The translations under genes were made by a program, and so were the position numbers. A stretch of 64,000 nucleotides of DNA from Evansella vedderi (lineage in GTDB: Bacteria; Bacillota; Bacilli; Bacillales; Salisediminibacteriaceae): NCBI RefSeq assembly GCF_030813435.1, contig NZ_JAUSUG010000004.1, positions 62,001-126,000 on the forward strand. The letters run 5' to 3'. This document shows positions 51,613-60,152 of this stretch, piece by piece (the stretch's first letter is position 1; each line of letters opens with the position of its first letter). The notes beneath the pieces are model-generated. The model was not told where the DNA came from. It saw only the letters and a list, made by a program, of their open reading frames with translations, and made no database searches.

Positions 51613-52062
51613 TCAGTTTACTACGATATAGGCTATCATAGGCCCATCGCTATCCTTATCAGCATGCATCGGACAAATAAGACGATATACTCCTTTTTCT
51701 TTAAATTGAAGTGGCACAATCGTCTCTTCCCCTTTTCTTACTACACCTTCAACATCGGTTCCTTCAATAATAAAAGGATGCTCCTTTCCATTTACACCAT
51801 AAATGATAAGATTAACACGTTCCCCTTTTTCCACAAAAATCGTTCCTGGGTCCCAGCGATAAGATTCAATTTCCTTCCCATCTTCCGTAGTGGACTTGAA
51901 TTCTCCAGTTATCATGTGAATCTCCCTTACTTCATTTCCACCACCCATTGCCGGAACATCAGTGGAACTTAACATCGTAGATGACACCCAAACGGAAACA
52001 AGTGCTAAACCAAAAACAAAAAATGCTAAAATTGTCTTCTTTTTAATTACTAAGAAGTTCAT
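51613..52062 (-). CDS. Membrane-anchored cupredoxin domain protein
   Basis: 149 aa. One N-terminal membrane segment (about 9-30), then an exported cupredoxin domain. The type-1 copper ligand set is visible as His95 (EHPFIIEG), Cys130 and His133 (CPMH) and Met142 (GPM). The likely role is single-electron transfer outside the membrane or copper handling. Similar domains occur in nitrosocyanin- and NosZ/CuA-like proteins; no oxidase genes are adjacent. GAAGGGGAG ribosome site. It is on the same strand as chaA but separated by repeats, so probably its own unit. Confidence 0.8.
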   Translation of the reverse strand: MNFLVIKKKTILAFFVFGLALVSVWVSSTMLSSTDVPAMGGGNEVREIHMITGEFKSTTEDGKEIESYRWDPGTIFVEKGERVNLIIYGVNGKEHPFIIEGTDVEGVVRKGEETIVPLQFKEKGVYRLICPMHADKDSDGPMIAYIVVN

Positions 52063-52143
52063 TTTCTCTCCCCTTCCTATCCATGAATCTTTTACGCTTC
52101 ATGTATATGCACACAGGTAGGGAAAACTTGTCTACTTTTTTTA

Positions 52144-52177
52144 ATAGGGACTCAAAAGGTGACTTTTGAGTCCCTAT
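52144..52177. terminator. 15-bp hairpin between chaA and the cupredoxin gene
   Basis: Perfect stem ATAGGGACTCAAAAG/CTTTTGAGTCCCTAT with GTGA loop. It lacks a T-run on either strand, so termination is uncertain. The arm word GACTCAAAAG is shared with the yfmR terminator. Confidence 0.45.
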
Positions 52178-52181
52178 CAAA

Positions 52182-52267
52182 GTATTTGAGTAGCCGTCGC
52201 AATCATTAAAAAAGCCCAACTACGAGTGGTTTTCTCGTAGTTGGGCGAGCGACGAGCGAAGCAATAC
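52182..52267 (-). repeat. Covarying hairpin repeat R2 (copy D)
   Basis: Apical 13-bp stem 52214-52226 with 52234-52246, loop (minus strand) AAAACCA; P2 GTCGC/GCGAC (52249-52253 with 52196-52200); outer GTATT/AATAC. P2 and apical stems differ from other copies by paired changes. Confidence 0.65.
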
Positions 52268-52318
52268 CTTTATTAATTTCTTCCGTGACATTTAAATCCG
52301 AAAACATCTAATATTACC

Positions 52319-53368
52319 TCACATAAAATAAAACCCTATTGCCATTATGATATACGCTGCAAGAAGTGTTAAACCTTCAAACCAATTCGTATCACCATCA
52401 TTAATAATCATTATGATTAGGAAAACAGATAGTATCATAGCAATGAGTGCTTCTCTTGTGAAAAGAAGGAGCATTGGATTTGCAAAGATTAGCGACAATA
52501 GAACTAAAAGAGGTGTCACAAACATCGCTATTTGTAAGGTAGAACCTACCGCAATTTCAACGGATATGTTTACCTTATTCTTTACAGCCATTTGTATTGC
52601 TGTAATATTTTCTGCGGAGTTCCCAATAATAGCAACAAGGATAACACCTATAAATACCTCGCTCCATCCAAAGGATTCTGCGATACTTTCAAATGTATCC
52701 ACTAATTGATCGCTTACAAAGGCAACAGCAACTGCAGCTAAGGCTAGAATAAGTATCGCCCTTCTTTTGTCCCATTCAGGCTCTTCGTCATCTTCCCCTT
52801 CACTTTCCACTGCATAAACCCCTCGATGGGTAACAAGTCGGAAAAACAAGGCTGAAAAATAAAGGAGTAGCATAATAATGGCAATCCCGATACTTAAGGC
52901 TAATATTTCCCCACTTGTTAATCGAAAGGAAAAAATATAGGGAAAGACAAAGGAAACAACAACAGAAAACATTAATAAGCCCATGTTGTGTCTTGCATCA
53001 TGAATATTAAATTTCTGCCTTTTATATCTAAGTCCCCCTATAAAAAAGGATAACCCAGCAACTAAAAGCAAGTTACTTATAACGGCCCCCGTTAAGGAAG
53101 CAAGTACAATCGTTAAATATCCTGCCTTTAAGGCGAAAATAGAGATGGTAAGCTCAACAGCGTTTCCAAAGGTAACATTTAATAGTCCTCCAATTCTCGG
53201 TCCAGCAATGATCGATAAACTTTCCGTGGCCCGGCCTATATAGGAGGCTAAGGCTAATATAGTAATGGCGTATATGGCAAACATCATGGTAGGTTCCCAG
53301 CCTAATATTGCTCCTGCAAGAGAAATAGGTACCCCGGCCATCGTTGTCCAGAAAAAAATTCGATTCAT
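52319..53368 (-). CDS. chaA: Calcium/proton exchanger (CaxA/ChaA)
   Basis: 349 aa, the size of B. subtilis ChaA (YfkE). Ca2+/cation antiporter with about 11 membrane segments and the two inverted alpha-repeat motifs GNAVELTISIFAL (about 68-80) and GNSAENITAIQ (about 250-260); Glu residues in each bind Ca2+. An acidic loop (ESEGEDDEEPEWD) lies between the halves. It exports Ca2+ in exchange for H+. ATG 53368 has GGGGGAC 8 nt before it; the longer frame to 53434 crosses intergenic sequence. Follows the ABC exporter terminator. Confidence 0.88.
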   Translation of the reverse strand: MNRIFFWTTMAGVPISLAGAILGWEPTMMFAIYAITILALASYIGRATESLSIIAGPRIGGLLNVTFGNAVELTISIFALKAGYLTIVLASLTGAVISNLLLVAGLSFFIGGLRYKRQKFNIHDARHNMGLLMFSVVVSFVFPYIFSFRLTSGEILALSIGIAIIMLLLYFSALFFRLVTHRGVYAVESEGEDDEEPEWDKRRAILILALAAVAVAFVSDQLVDTFESIAESFGWSEVFIGVILVAIIGNSAENITAIQMAVKNKVNISVEIAVGSTLQIAMFVTPLLVLLSLIFANPMLLLFTREALIAMILSVFLIIMIINDGDTNWFEGLTLLAAYIIMAIGFYFM

Positions 53369-53441
53369 ACACAGTCCCCCAATCCCGCATACTCTATTAG
53401 GATTAGACTCCTCCATATGAGTAAAAACATACATATAAAAA

Positions 53442-53484
53442 AGGGCAACTGAAAAGGTTTGTTCTTTCCCTTTTCAGTCACCCT
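53442..53484 (-). terminator. Terminator of the heterodimeric ABC exporter operon
   Basis: 16-bp stem (53442-53457 with 53469-53484, two mismatches) with an A-run on the plus strand giving TTTTTT on the minus strand. Confidence 0.75.
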
Positions 53485-53501
53485 CGTAGTATGCTCTATA
53501 G

Positions 53502-55355
53502 TTATCCAAGCATCGCCTCTTTTTTCAATTGACTATTATACAGTTCCGCATAAAACCCATCTTGTCTTAATAGAGATGTGTGGGAGCCCCTCTCGATGAT
53601 TTCTCCATCCTTTAAGATAATAATTTGGTCTGCCTTTTGGATCGTATTCAGGCGATGGGCGATGACAAAACTTGTTCTTCCTTTCATCAGTCGCTGTAAT
53701 GCCTCTTGAATTCTAATCTCCGTTACAGTATCAATACTGCTCGTCGCCTCGTCTAAAATCAATATTGTTGGATTAGCTAGAATCGCCCTAGCAATGGATA
53801 ATAATTGCTTTTGTCCCTGACTAATGCCACCACCATCTGCATCAATAAACGTATCATATCCATCTGCTGACTTCATGATGAAGGAATGGGCATTAGCCAA
53901 TTTAGCCGCTTCCACCACATCTTCGTCAGTGGCATCTAATCTCCCGTATCGAATATTTTCCCTGATGGTTCCGTGAAATAAGAAGGAATCTTGAAGTACA
54001 AAGGCCATATGCTTTCTTAAGCTCTCTCGTTTAATGGTTTTTATTTCATGACCGTCGATGAGTATACTTCCACTGTCTGCATCATAAAAACGGGATAGCA
54101 AATTGATCATTGTTGTTTTTCCAGCACCAGTTGGTCCTACAAAGGCCACCGTTTCTCCAGGAGAAGCATGGAAGCTAACGTTATTTACTGTATCCCCATC
54201 CTCCTCATAGGAGAAGGATACATCACTAAACCTCACATCCCCTGTAATCTTCTCTAACTCTACGGCATTTCCTTCATCCTTCATTTCCTCTTCTTCATCC
54301 ATAATATCAAAAACACGTTCCGCACCGGCAACAGCAGAGAGTAAAGTATTAAATTGGTTAGCCAAGTCATTTAAAGGTCTCGTAAACTGGCGAGCATATT
54401 CTGCAAAAATTACAATAGTACCAATTGTAATCACATCGTTAAATGCTAAAATACCACCGACACCCGCGATAACAGCGAAGCTTAAGTTGTTTAAAACGTT
54501 CATTAACTTTGGAATAAACCCAGAAAAGGTTTGGGCCCAAAAACCGGAAATCTTTAATCGTTCATTTCTTTCTTTAAATTCTCCAATTACTTTATCTTCT
54601 TGGGAAAAGGTCTTAACAATCCGCTGACCGGACATGGTCTCTTGAATATGCCCATTCAATCTTCCTAAGTTTTTTTGCTGCTCTTTAAAGAGTACTCCGG
54701 TCCTTTTCGTGATCCATTTCATTCCGAAAACCATTGCCGGAACAATAAGTAAAGTAATGAACGTTAATAATGGGCTTAGCCAAAGCATTACTGTTAATGT
54801 ACCTATTAATGTTAGTACACTAGTAAAAATTTGAATAACAGAACTGTTCAATACATTACTTACATTTTCCATATCGTTTGTGACCCGGCTCATCAATTCC
54901 CCATGCTGCCTTTTATCAAAAAACGGAATAGGTAGTTTTTGAAGATGCCGGAAAAGTTGCGTTCGCATTTGATAGACGGTTTTCTGCGCAATACGAATCA
55001 TCCAAAAAGCTTGCTGCCATACAGAAAGGGAATGAAGAACATAAACGGCAGCTAAACCTGCCAACAAATACCCTATTCCGCTAGTATTTTGGGTCTCAAT
55101 GAATGCATCAATTCCCCACCCAACAAGGAAAGGCCCTAACAAAGCCATGGAGGAGCTAAGTATTACTAAGAAAAGTACAAGGGTAATTAAACCTTTACTT
55201 TCCGATAAATACTTCCAAATTCTCTTTAGGGTGCCCCACCAATTTTCAACCCTCGGCTTTTTCCTTGTGGTATATTCATTATCATTTGATTTACTAGTGG
55301 TGCTGTCTATTTTAATTCTTCGGTGCTGAAAAGGCTCTTTTATTTTGTTAAGCAT
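53502..55355 (-). CDS. ABC exporter subunit with consensus ATPase site (YfiC-like)
   Basis: 617 aa: polar N-terminus (1-45), six membrane helices (about 58-330), ABC ATPase (375-610). Walker A GPTGAGKTT, Q-loop LQDSFLFHG, signature ISQGQKQ (non-canonical, SQGQ instead of SGGQ), Walker B with catalytic Glu ILILDEATSSID and H-loop AHRLNT. It pairs with the subunit encoded just upstream; the genes overlap by 8 bp (start ATG 55355, GGAGGG at 7 nt). Likely a lipid or drug exporter of the YfiBC/BmrCD kind. Confidence 0.85.
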   Translation of the reverse strand: MLNKIKEPFQHRRIKIDSTTSKSNDNEYTTRKKPRVENWWGTLKRIWKYLSESKGLITLVLFLVILSSSMALLGPFLVGWGIDAFIETQNTSGIGYLLAGLAAVYVLHSLSVWQQAFWMIRIAQKTVYQMRTQLFRHLQKLPIPFFDKRQHGELMSRVTNDMENVSNVLNSSVIQIFTSVLTLIGTLTVMLWLSPLLTFITLLIVPAMVFGMKWITKRTGVLFKEQQKNLGRLNGHIQETMSGQRIVKTFSQEDKVIGEFKERNERLKISGFWAQTFSGFIPKLMNVLNNLSFAVIAGVGGILAFNDVITIGTIVIFAEYARQFTRPLNDLANQFNTLLSAVAGAERVFDIMDEEEEMKDEGNAVELEKITGDVRFSDVSFSYEEDGDTVNNVSFHASPGETVAFVGPTGAGKTTMINLLSRFYDADSGSILIDGHEIKTIKRESLRKHMAFVLQDSFLFHGTIRENIRYGRLDATDEDVVEAAKLANAHSFIMKSADGYDTFIDADGGGISQGQKQLLSIARAILANPTILILDEATSSIDTVTEIRIQEALQRLMKGRTSFVIAHRLNTIQKADQIIILKDGEIIERGSHTSLLRQDGFYAELYNSQLKKEAMLG

Positions 55356-57078
55356 GGTGTGTCCCTCCATCCCCGAATTGTGACTGATATATTTTTTGGT
55401 AAAGGGTGGAACTTCTCATCAACTCGTCATGACTCCCTTTTGCTAAGAGCTCTCCGTCCTCTAGTAATAAAATCGTATCTGCCTTCATTGTCGTACTCAT
55501 TTTTTGCGTAATCATGAGTGTCGTACAGGAATATTCCTTTAATGACTTCAACAGCTTCTGTTCCGTTTTCACGTCTAAAGCACTTGTGCTGTCATCTAGT
55601 AATAATATCTTAGGGTTTCTTACTAATGCCCTCGCAATGGAAAGGCGCTGCTTTTGTCCTCCTGACAGATTAACACCTTTCTGGCCTAATCTTGTCTCAT
55701 AACCATTTGGAAGATCTTTAATGGTTTCATAGAGCTGGGCATGCTTTGTGGCTAGCTCAATTTCCTCCATTGTTGCCGTTTCTTTCCCCCATGCAATATT
55801 CTCTCGAATTGTTCCCGTAAATAGCATTGCCTCTTGAGGTACAAAGCCAATTTGCTTCCTAAGAACATTTAGCTTCATGTCCCGAATGTCCTTTCCATCG
55901 ATGGTTATCTTTCCTTCATCTACATCGTATAAGCGAGGAATAAGCTGGAACAGCGTAGACTTCCCAGATCCAGTTGCCCCTAGGATTGCCACCCTTTCCC
56001 CTGCCTTCGCCTCGAAGGAAACGTTCCGAAGGACATACGTATCTGTGTCAGGATATTTAAAGGATACGGAATTAAATACAATTTTTCCATCGGTAATACG
56101 AGTTGCTGCATTACTTTCCTCCGTATCTACTAAATCCACTTCCGTCTCTAAAACATCAACAATACGAGCAGAAGATGCCTTTGCCCTTGAGAAAAACATA
56201 ACGATCATGGAAAAAACAGATAAGGCCATCGTCATTCTTGTAGTATAGTTAACAATGGCTACCACTTCCCCTACTGTAGCTCCACCAGTTTGTACCTCGA
56301 AGCTACCAAACCATAGAACCGCCATAATACTAATATTCATAATAAGAAGAATAACTGGCATGGAGAGTTCAACGAGTCTTAATGCTTTCACCGTTCTATC
56401 TCTTAATTGACCACTGGCTTCAGAAAATCTCTTTGATTCATGTTTTCTTCTAATGAATGCTTTAATTAGGCGTATCCCTGCTAAATTTTCTTGCATAACA
56501 CCGTTTACACCATCAAGCTTTTCTTGTACAGATCGGAAAATTCTCCCCGCCTTACTCATCATAAAGATAAGGAATGTAATTAGAAGGGGAACAGCTACCA
56601 CTAGAATGAGTGCTAGCTTCACATTAACAATGAGAGCCATGATAACGGAACCAATAACGAGTAAAGGAGCCCGAAGCATAATCCTTAGTGCCATAAACAT
56701 AGCATTTTGTAGTAAGGTTACATCGTTAGTCATCCTTGTAATTAGGGAAGAGGTGGGAAACTGACTGAAGTTTGCAAAGGAGAAGGATTGTACCTTATTA
56801 AAAAGGGCACTCCTCATATCATATCCAGTGCTCTGACTAGCATGGGCAGCATAAAAGGAATTAAGAATTCCTGCAGCAAAGGCAATTAAAGACATCCCTA
56901 CCATTACACTACCCCAAAGGACTACAACAGACATGTCCCCCGCTACGATTCCATCATCAATAATTCTAGCCAATAAAAAGGGCTGAAAGAGTTCTACTCC
57001 TAATTCTACAAAAGTAAAAAATAGAGCCATATATACAGCAAAACGATACGGTCCAAGAAATGAAAGTACTTTTCTCAT
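55348..57078 (-). CDS. ABC exporter subunit with degenerate ATPase site (YfiB-like)
   Basis: 576 aa: six membrane helices (1-310) and an ABC ATPase (about 335-570). Walker A GATGSGKST, canonical signature LSGGQKQR, but Walker B ILLLDDSTSALD has Asp in place of the catalytic Glu, and the H-loop is MITQKMS (Gln for His). These changes define the non-hydrolysing half of heterodimeric exporters such as TM287/288 and BmrCD. The signature of this subunit completes the active site of its partner. GGAGG site. Substrate unknown. Confidence 0.87.
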   Translation of the reverse strand: MRKVLSFLGPYRFAVYMALFFTFVELGVELFQPFLLARIIDDGIVAGDMSVVVLWGSVMVGMSLIAFAAGILNSFYAAHASQSTGYDMRSALFNKVQSFSFANFSQFPTSSLITRMTNDVTLLQNAMFMALRIMLRAPLLVIGSVIMALIVNVKLALILVVAVPLLITFLIFMMSKAGRIFRSVQEKLDGVNGVMQENLAGIRLIKAFIRRKHESKRFSEASGQLRDRTVKALRLVELSMPVILLIMNISIMAVLWFGSFEVQTGGATVGEVVAIVNYTTRMTMALSVFSMIVMFFSRAKASSARIVDVLETEVDLVDTEESNAATRITDGKIVFNSVSFKYPDTDTYVLRNVSFEAKAGERVAILGATGSGKSTLFQLIPRLYDVDEGKITIDGKDIRDMKLNVLRKQIGFVPQEAMLFTGTIRENIAWGKETATMEEIELATKHAQLYETIKDLPNGYETRLGQKGVNLSGGQKQRLSIARALVRNPKILLLDDSTSALDVKTEQKLLKSLKEYSCTTLMITQKMSTTMKADTILLLEDGELLAKGSHDELMRSSTLYQKIYQSQFGDGGTHHA

Positions 57079-57199
57079 GATTCATCCTCCAATAATGGTT
57101 TTCTCTATGATGAAGTTATAACAAAACTGTTTTCTAAAAGATTATTACTCGAATCCGTTACAGGCGGATCCATTACGCCTAAAGGCAGCCCACGGGCAA

Positions 57200-57228
57200 C
57201 GCTGGAGTCGCCGCCTTTCACTCCAAGT
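57200..57228 (-). repeat. R5 repeat fragment, copy 3
   Basis: Minus strand: CTTGGAGTGAAAGG then CGGCGACTCCAGCG. Within the 516-bp gap 57079-57594, which holds the promoters of the ABC operon and the chemoreceptor gene but no other element I can name. Confidence 0.5.
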
Positions 57229-57594
57229 CAGATGCGAAATATTCTAACAATTGAGTTTAAATGGTTACAATTTCGTCCGCCGAAATAATTTCTCTTTCTA
57301 CAATATCATAAAATGATGATTTTTATAGAGAAAAATGCTTTTACCAGAAATTATTAATTTATTTCAATATTTTCTCTTCCTTCATATAAATTTACTTGTT
57401 TAATAAGTTCCGCAGGAATTTGACAGATTTCATCAATATATTAATTGGACCTATTTTATATTGTCGAATTATTAAATATAATTAGACTTAATACACCACC
57501 TCACCTACTCACTCTGCATAAATTAGTCATCATACATAACATGAAAGTCTTCATTATCTGTGGAATCTAAACTATAAATATTAAGGAGGAAGGT

Positions 57595-59274
57595 ATGAAA
57601 AGTTTAAAATTGAAATTATTTTTAAGTTTCGGTATTCTATTGGCTATACTTGCTGGAATCACTGGTTATAGCGCTTACGTCCTTATGGATTTTAATGATG
57701 ATATAGAATACATATTAGAAGAAGAACTGGATACCTTTATTACTACCCAGGAATTAAATTACAATATCGCCGAGAGAACCTCCCTATTAAGAGCTTATTT
57801 AATGTATCAAGATGATGAATATTTAATAGGTTTTGAGACTTTAACGAATGAGAGCCATGAATTGGAAGAAGCTTTGTTAGCAGCAGAAAACAGTTCTGAG
57901 GTGATTCAACTCATTGAGGATAGCCGTGCTTGGGAGGCAGAGGTTAGGGAAAACGTTATTGAACAGGCACAAAGAGGTGGTTTCTTTAGGGCTAATCGTG
58001 TTTTTGAAACAGATATTAACCCAATGGTAATTGACTTAACAAGCAGATACAATACGTTAGCCAGCGATCAACAAAATCAAATGAGAACTCAAGCTTATCG
58101 TGTTATTAATCAAGGGGAACAATTAATTCTCATTATGCTAGGATTAACTGGAGTTGGAATTATTATTGCTACTTTCCTATCCATTGCTATTCCTAGACAA
58201 ATAGTAAACCCTATTTTACTTGTAGTTAAGCGTTTAAAAAGACTTTCCACCGGAGACTTAAGCGGTGAACCGTTAAAGGTTAAAACCAAGGATGAAATTG
58301 CCGTCCTGACAAACTCTATGAATGATATGGTGAAAAACCTAAGGGGAATGGTTGTTAAAATTAACTCCATTTCCGAGCATGTTGCCTCTTCTTCAGAGCA
58401 GTTATCATCAAGCGCTTCGGAAACTTCAACGGCAACCACTCAAGTGGCAAGCACAATGGAAGGATTAGCAAATGGTGCAGATCAGACCTTAAATAATGCT
58501 AATACTAGTTCCGAATCCATGCAGGAAATTTCTTTAGGAATACAGCAAATTGCCGATTCATCATCTGTAGTGGCAGATTCCGCCCTTCAGTCTTCTAAGT
58601 TAGCAGAAAAAGGGAATCAGTCCATTACAAATGCATTGGCACAAATGGCATCCATTCACGGCTCAGTGGATACAACAAATGAAACCATTCAAAAACTAGG
58701 GGATCAATCCAAGCAGATTGGTCTTATTGTGAAGACAATAACGGAAATTGCTAACCAGACGAATTTATTAGCCCTTAATGCAGCCATTGAAGCAGCCCGT
58801 GCTGGAGAACATGGTAGGGGATTCGCCGTTGTTGCTGATGAAGTTCGTAAACTAGCGGAGCAATCAGAAGCTTCAGCGAAAGAAATTGCTGACCTCGTCA
58901 TGTTAATTCAGGAAGCTACAGATTCTTCTGTGGAATCGATGCTGACAGTTTCTAAAGATGTAAATGAAGGTTCAAAGCTCTTTGAAGAATCTGGACAAGC
59001 CTTTCAGGATATCCATGCAGCTATTCAGAAAGTGGCGGAACAAATTCATGATGTATCGGCTATTTCTGAACAGTTATCCGCTAACTCTCAGGAAGTAGCA
59101 GCCTCTGTTGAGGAAGTGAGGGATATGTCCAACAAGACGGCATCTGATGTACAAACCATTGCTGCAACAACGGAAGAACAACTAGCTTCCATGGAAGAAG
59201 TGGCAAATTCAGCAGACTCTTTAAGTGAAGTTGCCATGGAGCTTAAAGATGAAATGAATAATTTTAAACTTTAA
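57595..59274 (+). CDS. Methyl-accepting chemotaxis protein
   Basis: 559 aa. Membrane segment 1 (about 7-29), a four-helix-bundle ligand domain of the 4HB_MCP type (30-180), membrane segment 2 (181-203), HAMP (204-257) and the signalling domain, whose hairpin tip [21 protein letters not shown] continues as [20 protein letters not shown]. It relays attractant or repellent binding to CheA through CheW. The ligand is not predictable. AGGAGGAAGG site before the ATG. Monocistronic. Confidence 0.92.
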   Translation: MKSLKLKLFLSFGILLAILAGITGYSAYVLMDFNDDIEYILEEELDTFITTQELNYNIAERTSLLRAYLMYQDDEYLIGFETLTNESHELEEALLAAENSSEVIQLIEDSRAWEAEVRENVIEQAQRGGFFRANRVFETDINPMVIDLTSRYNTLASDQQNQMRTQAYRVINQGEQLILIMLGLTGVGIIIATFLSIAIPRQIVNPILLVVKRLKRLSTGDLSGEPLKVKTKDEIAVLTNSMNDMVKNLRGMVVKINSISEHVASSSEQLSSSASETSTATTQVASTMEGLANGADQTLNNANTSSESMQEISLGIQQIADSSSVVADSALQSSKLAEKGNQSITNALAQMASIHGSVDTTNETIQKLGDQSKQIGLIVKTITEIANQTNLLALNAAIEAARAGEHGRGFAVVADEVRKLAEQSEASAKEIADLVMLIQEATDSSVESMLTVSKDVNEGSKLFEESGQAFQDIHAAIQKVAEQIHDVSAISEQLSANSQEVAASVEEVRDMSNKTASDVQTIAATTEEQLASMEEVANSADSLSEVAMELKDEMNNFKL

Positions 59275-59293
59275 GGCTGCTAAGAACAAAATC

Positions 59294-59335
59294 GCAAGCG
59301 CCTTGCTCACGAGCGAGTAGGCACTGAAGCTAGAC
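59294..59335 (+). repeat. Intergenic repeat R6 (GCGCCTTGCTC...GAAGCTAGAC)
   Basis: Matches the widespread Bacillus intergenic pattern GCGCCTTGCTC, GAGCGAGTAGGC, CTGAAGCTAGAC, with a short inverted core GCTC/GAGC. A single copy is present in the window. Confidence 0.5.
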
Positions 59336-59391
59336 GATTATCCAGCCACAGTTATCCATATTCAGAAAAAATATAGTTTCTTTAAACAACC

Positions 59392-59424
59392 AAAAACCAA
59401 CTTCATTAACTGGAGTTGGTTTTT
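59392..59424. terminator. Bidirectional terminator, MCP and DUF3231 genes
   Basis: 11-bp perfect stem AAAAACCAACT/AGTTGGTTTTT with an 11-nt loop, just before the DUF3231 stop codon. Confidence 0.85.
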
Positions 59425-59428
59425 ACTA

Positions 59429-59980
59429 TTAATTTGGGGACCCAGGAGGATAATAATATGGTGGTACCTTCAACCAGCCCCGTTTACGCATAAGCGTTTT
59501 TAATGTTGTCCCTGCTGTAACCCATTCAGAATAAAATTGGAGCCACATTATACCTACATCATTTCGTACAGCATTTGCTTGTCCTTCCGCACAGGTAAGT
59601 ATACATTGGACTAATTTAAATGCTATACCATTGGCTATTTCATCATCCGTCAGCTTTACCCCTAAAGGAATATCATTTGGATTTGATGTTGGTTTTGCTG
59701 ATGTAACATCAGGCAATGGTATACCCTCTTCTCTCATAAATTGAGTCATTTTTCTTACATGGGATTCACACAGACGAATGATGTCCGTAAGCATCTCTTT
59801 AATTTCGTCATCCGTAGAGGTATTTAACCCAATTTCCTCATAACGAATAAACTCTTCAACCATTGTTGTATACTTCCAACAGTCACCTACTTCCATAACA
59901 TGCAGCGGTGCCTTCGATTCGTCTACATTATCAACCGCTATTTTAAGTGTATTCCAAATAGCCTCAAACGGATTGGACAT
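59429..59980 (-). CDS. DUF3231 family protein
   Basis: 183 aa, member of DUF3231, a family of ferritin-like four-helix bundles related to CotF-type spore coat proteins. Conserved stretches: RYEEIGLNTSTDDEIKEML, CESHVRKMTQFMREEGIPLP, SNPNDIPLGVKLTDDEIANG and the C-terminal TLMRKRGWLKVPPYYYPPG. Longer members carry two such domains; this one has one. A spore or stress role is likely but not shown. AGGAGGTG site before ATG. Confidence 0.88.
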   Translation of the reverse strand: MSNPFEAIWNTLKIAVDNVDESKAPLHVMEVGDCWKYTTMVEEFIRYEEIGLNTSTDDEIKEMLTDIIRLCESHVRKMTQFMREEGIPLPDVTSAKPTSNPNDIPLGVKLTDDEIANGIAFKLVQCILTCAEGQANAVRNDVGIMWLQFYSEWVTAGTTLKTLMRKRGWLKVPPYYYPPGSPN

Positions 59981-60152
59981 CCTAGCACCTCCTAAACAAC
60001 TATTATTTTGCCCTTTTACTTATAAAAAATGTTAAAAATTTAATCAAACTTCTAGAAAAGAAAACATTATTTAAAGTAGAAAACAGCCAAATCATTTGAT
60101 TTAACTGCTTTCCATTAAAAGTAGAATATGCAAATAATAACAGCACTCGAAC

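Noticed and set aside
51456-51641. 61-codon plus-strand frame after the RRNPP regulator.
   Set aside because: Passes through a strong terminator and an R5 repeat and overlaps the cupredoxin gene; no ribosome site.
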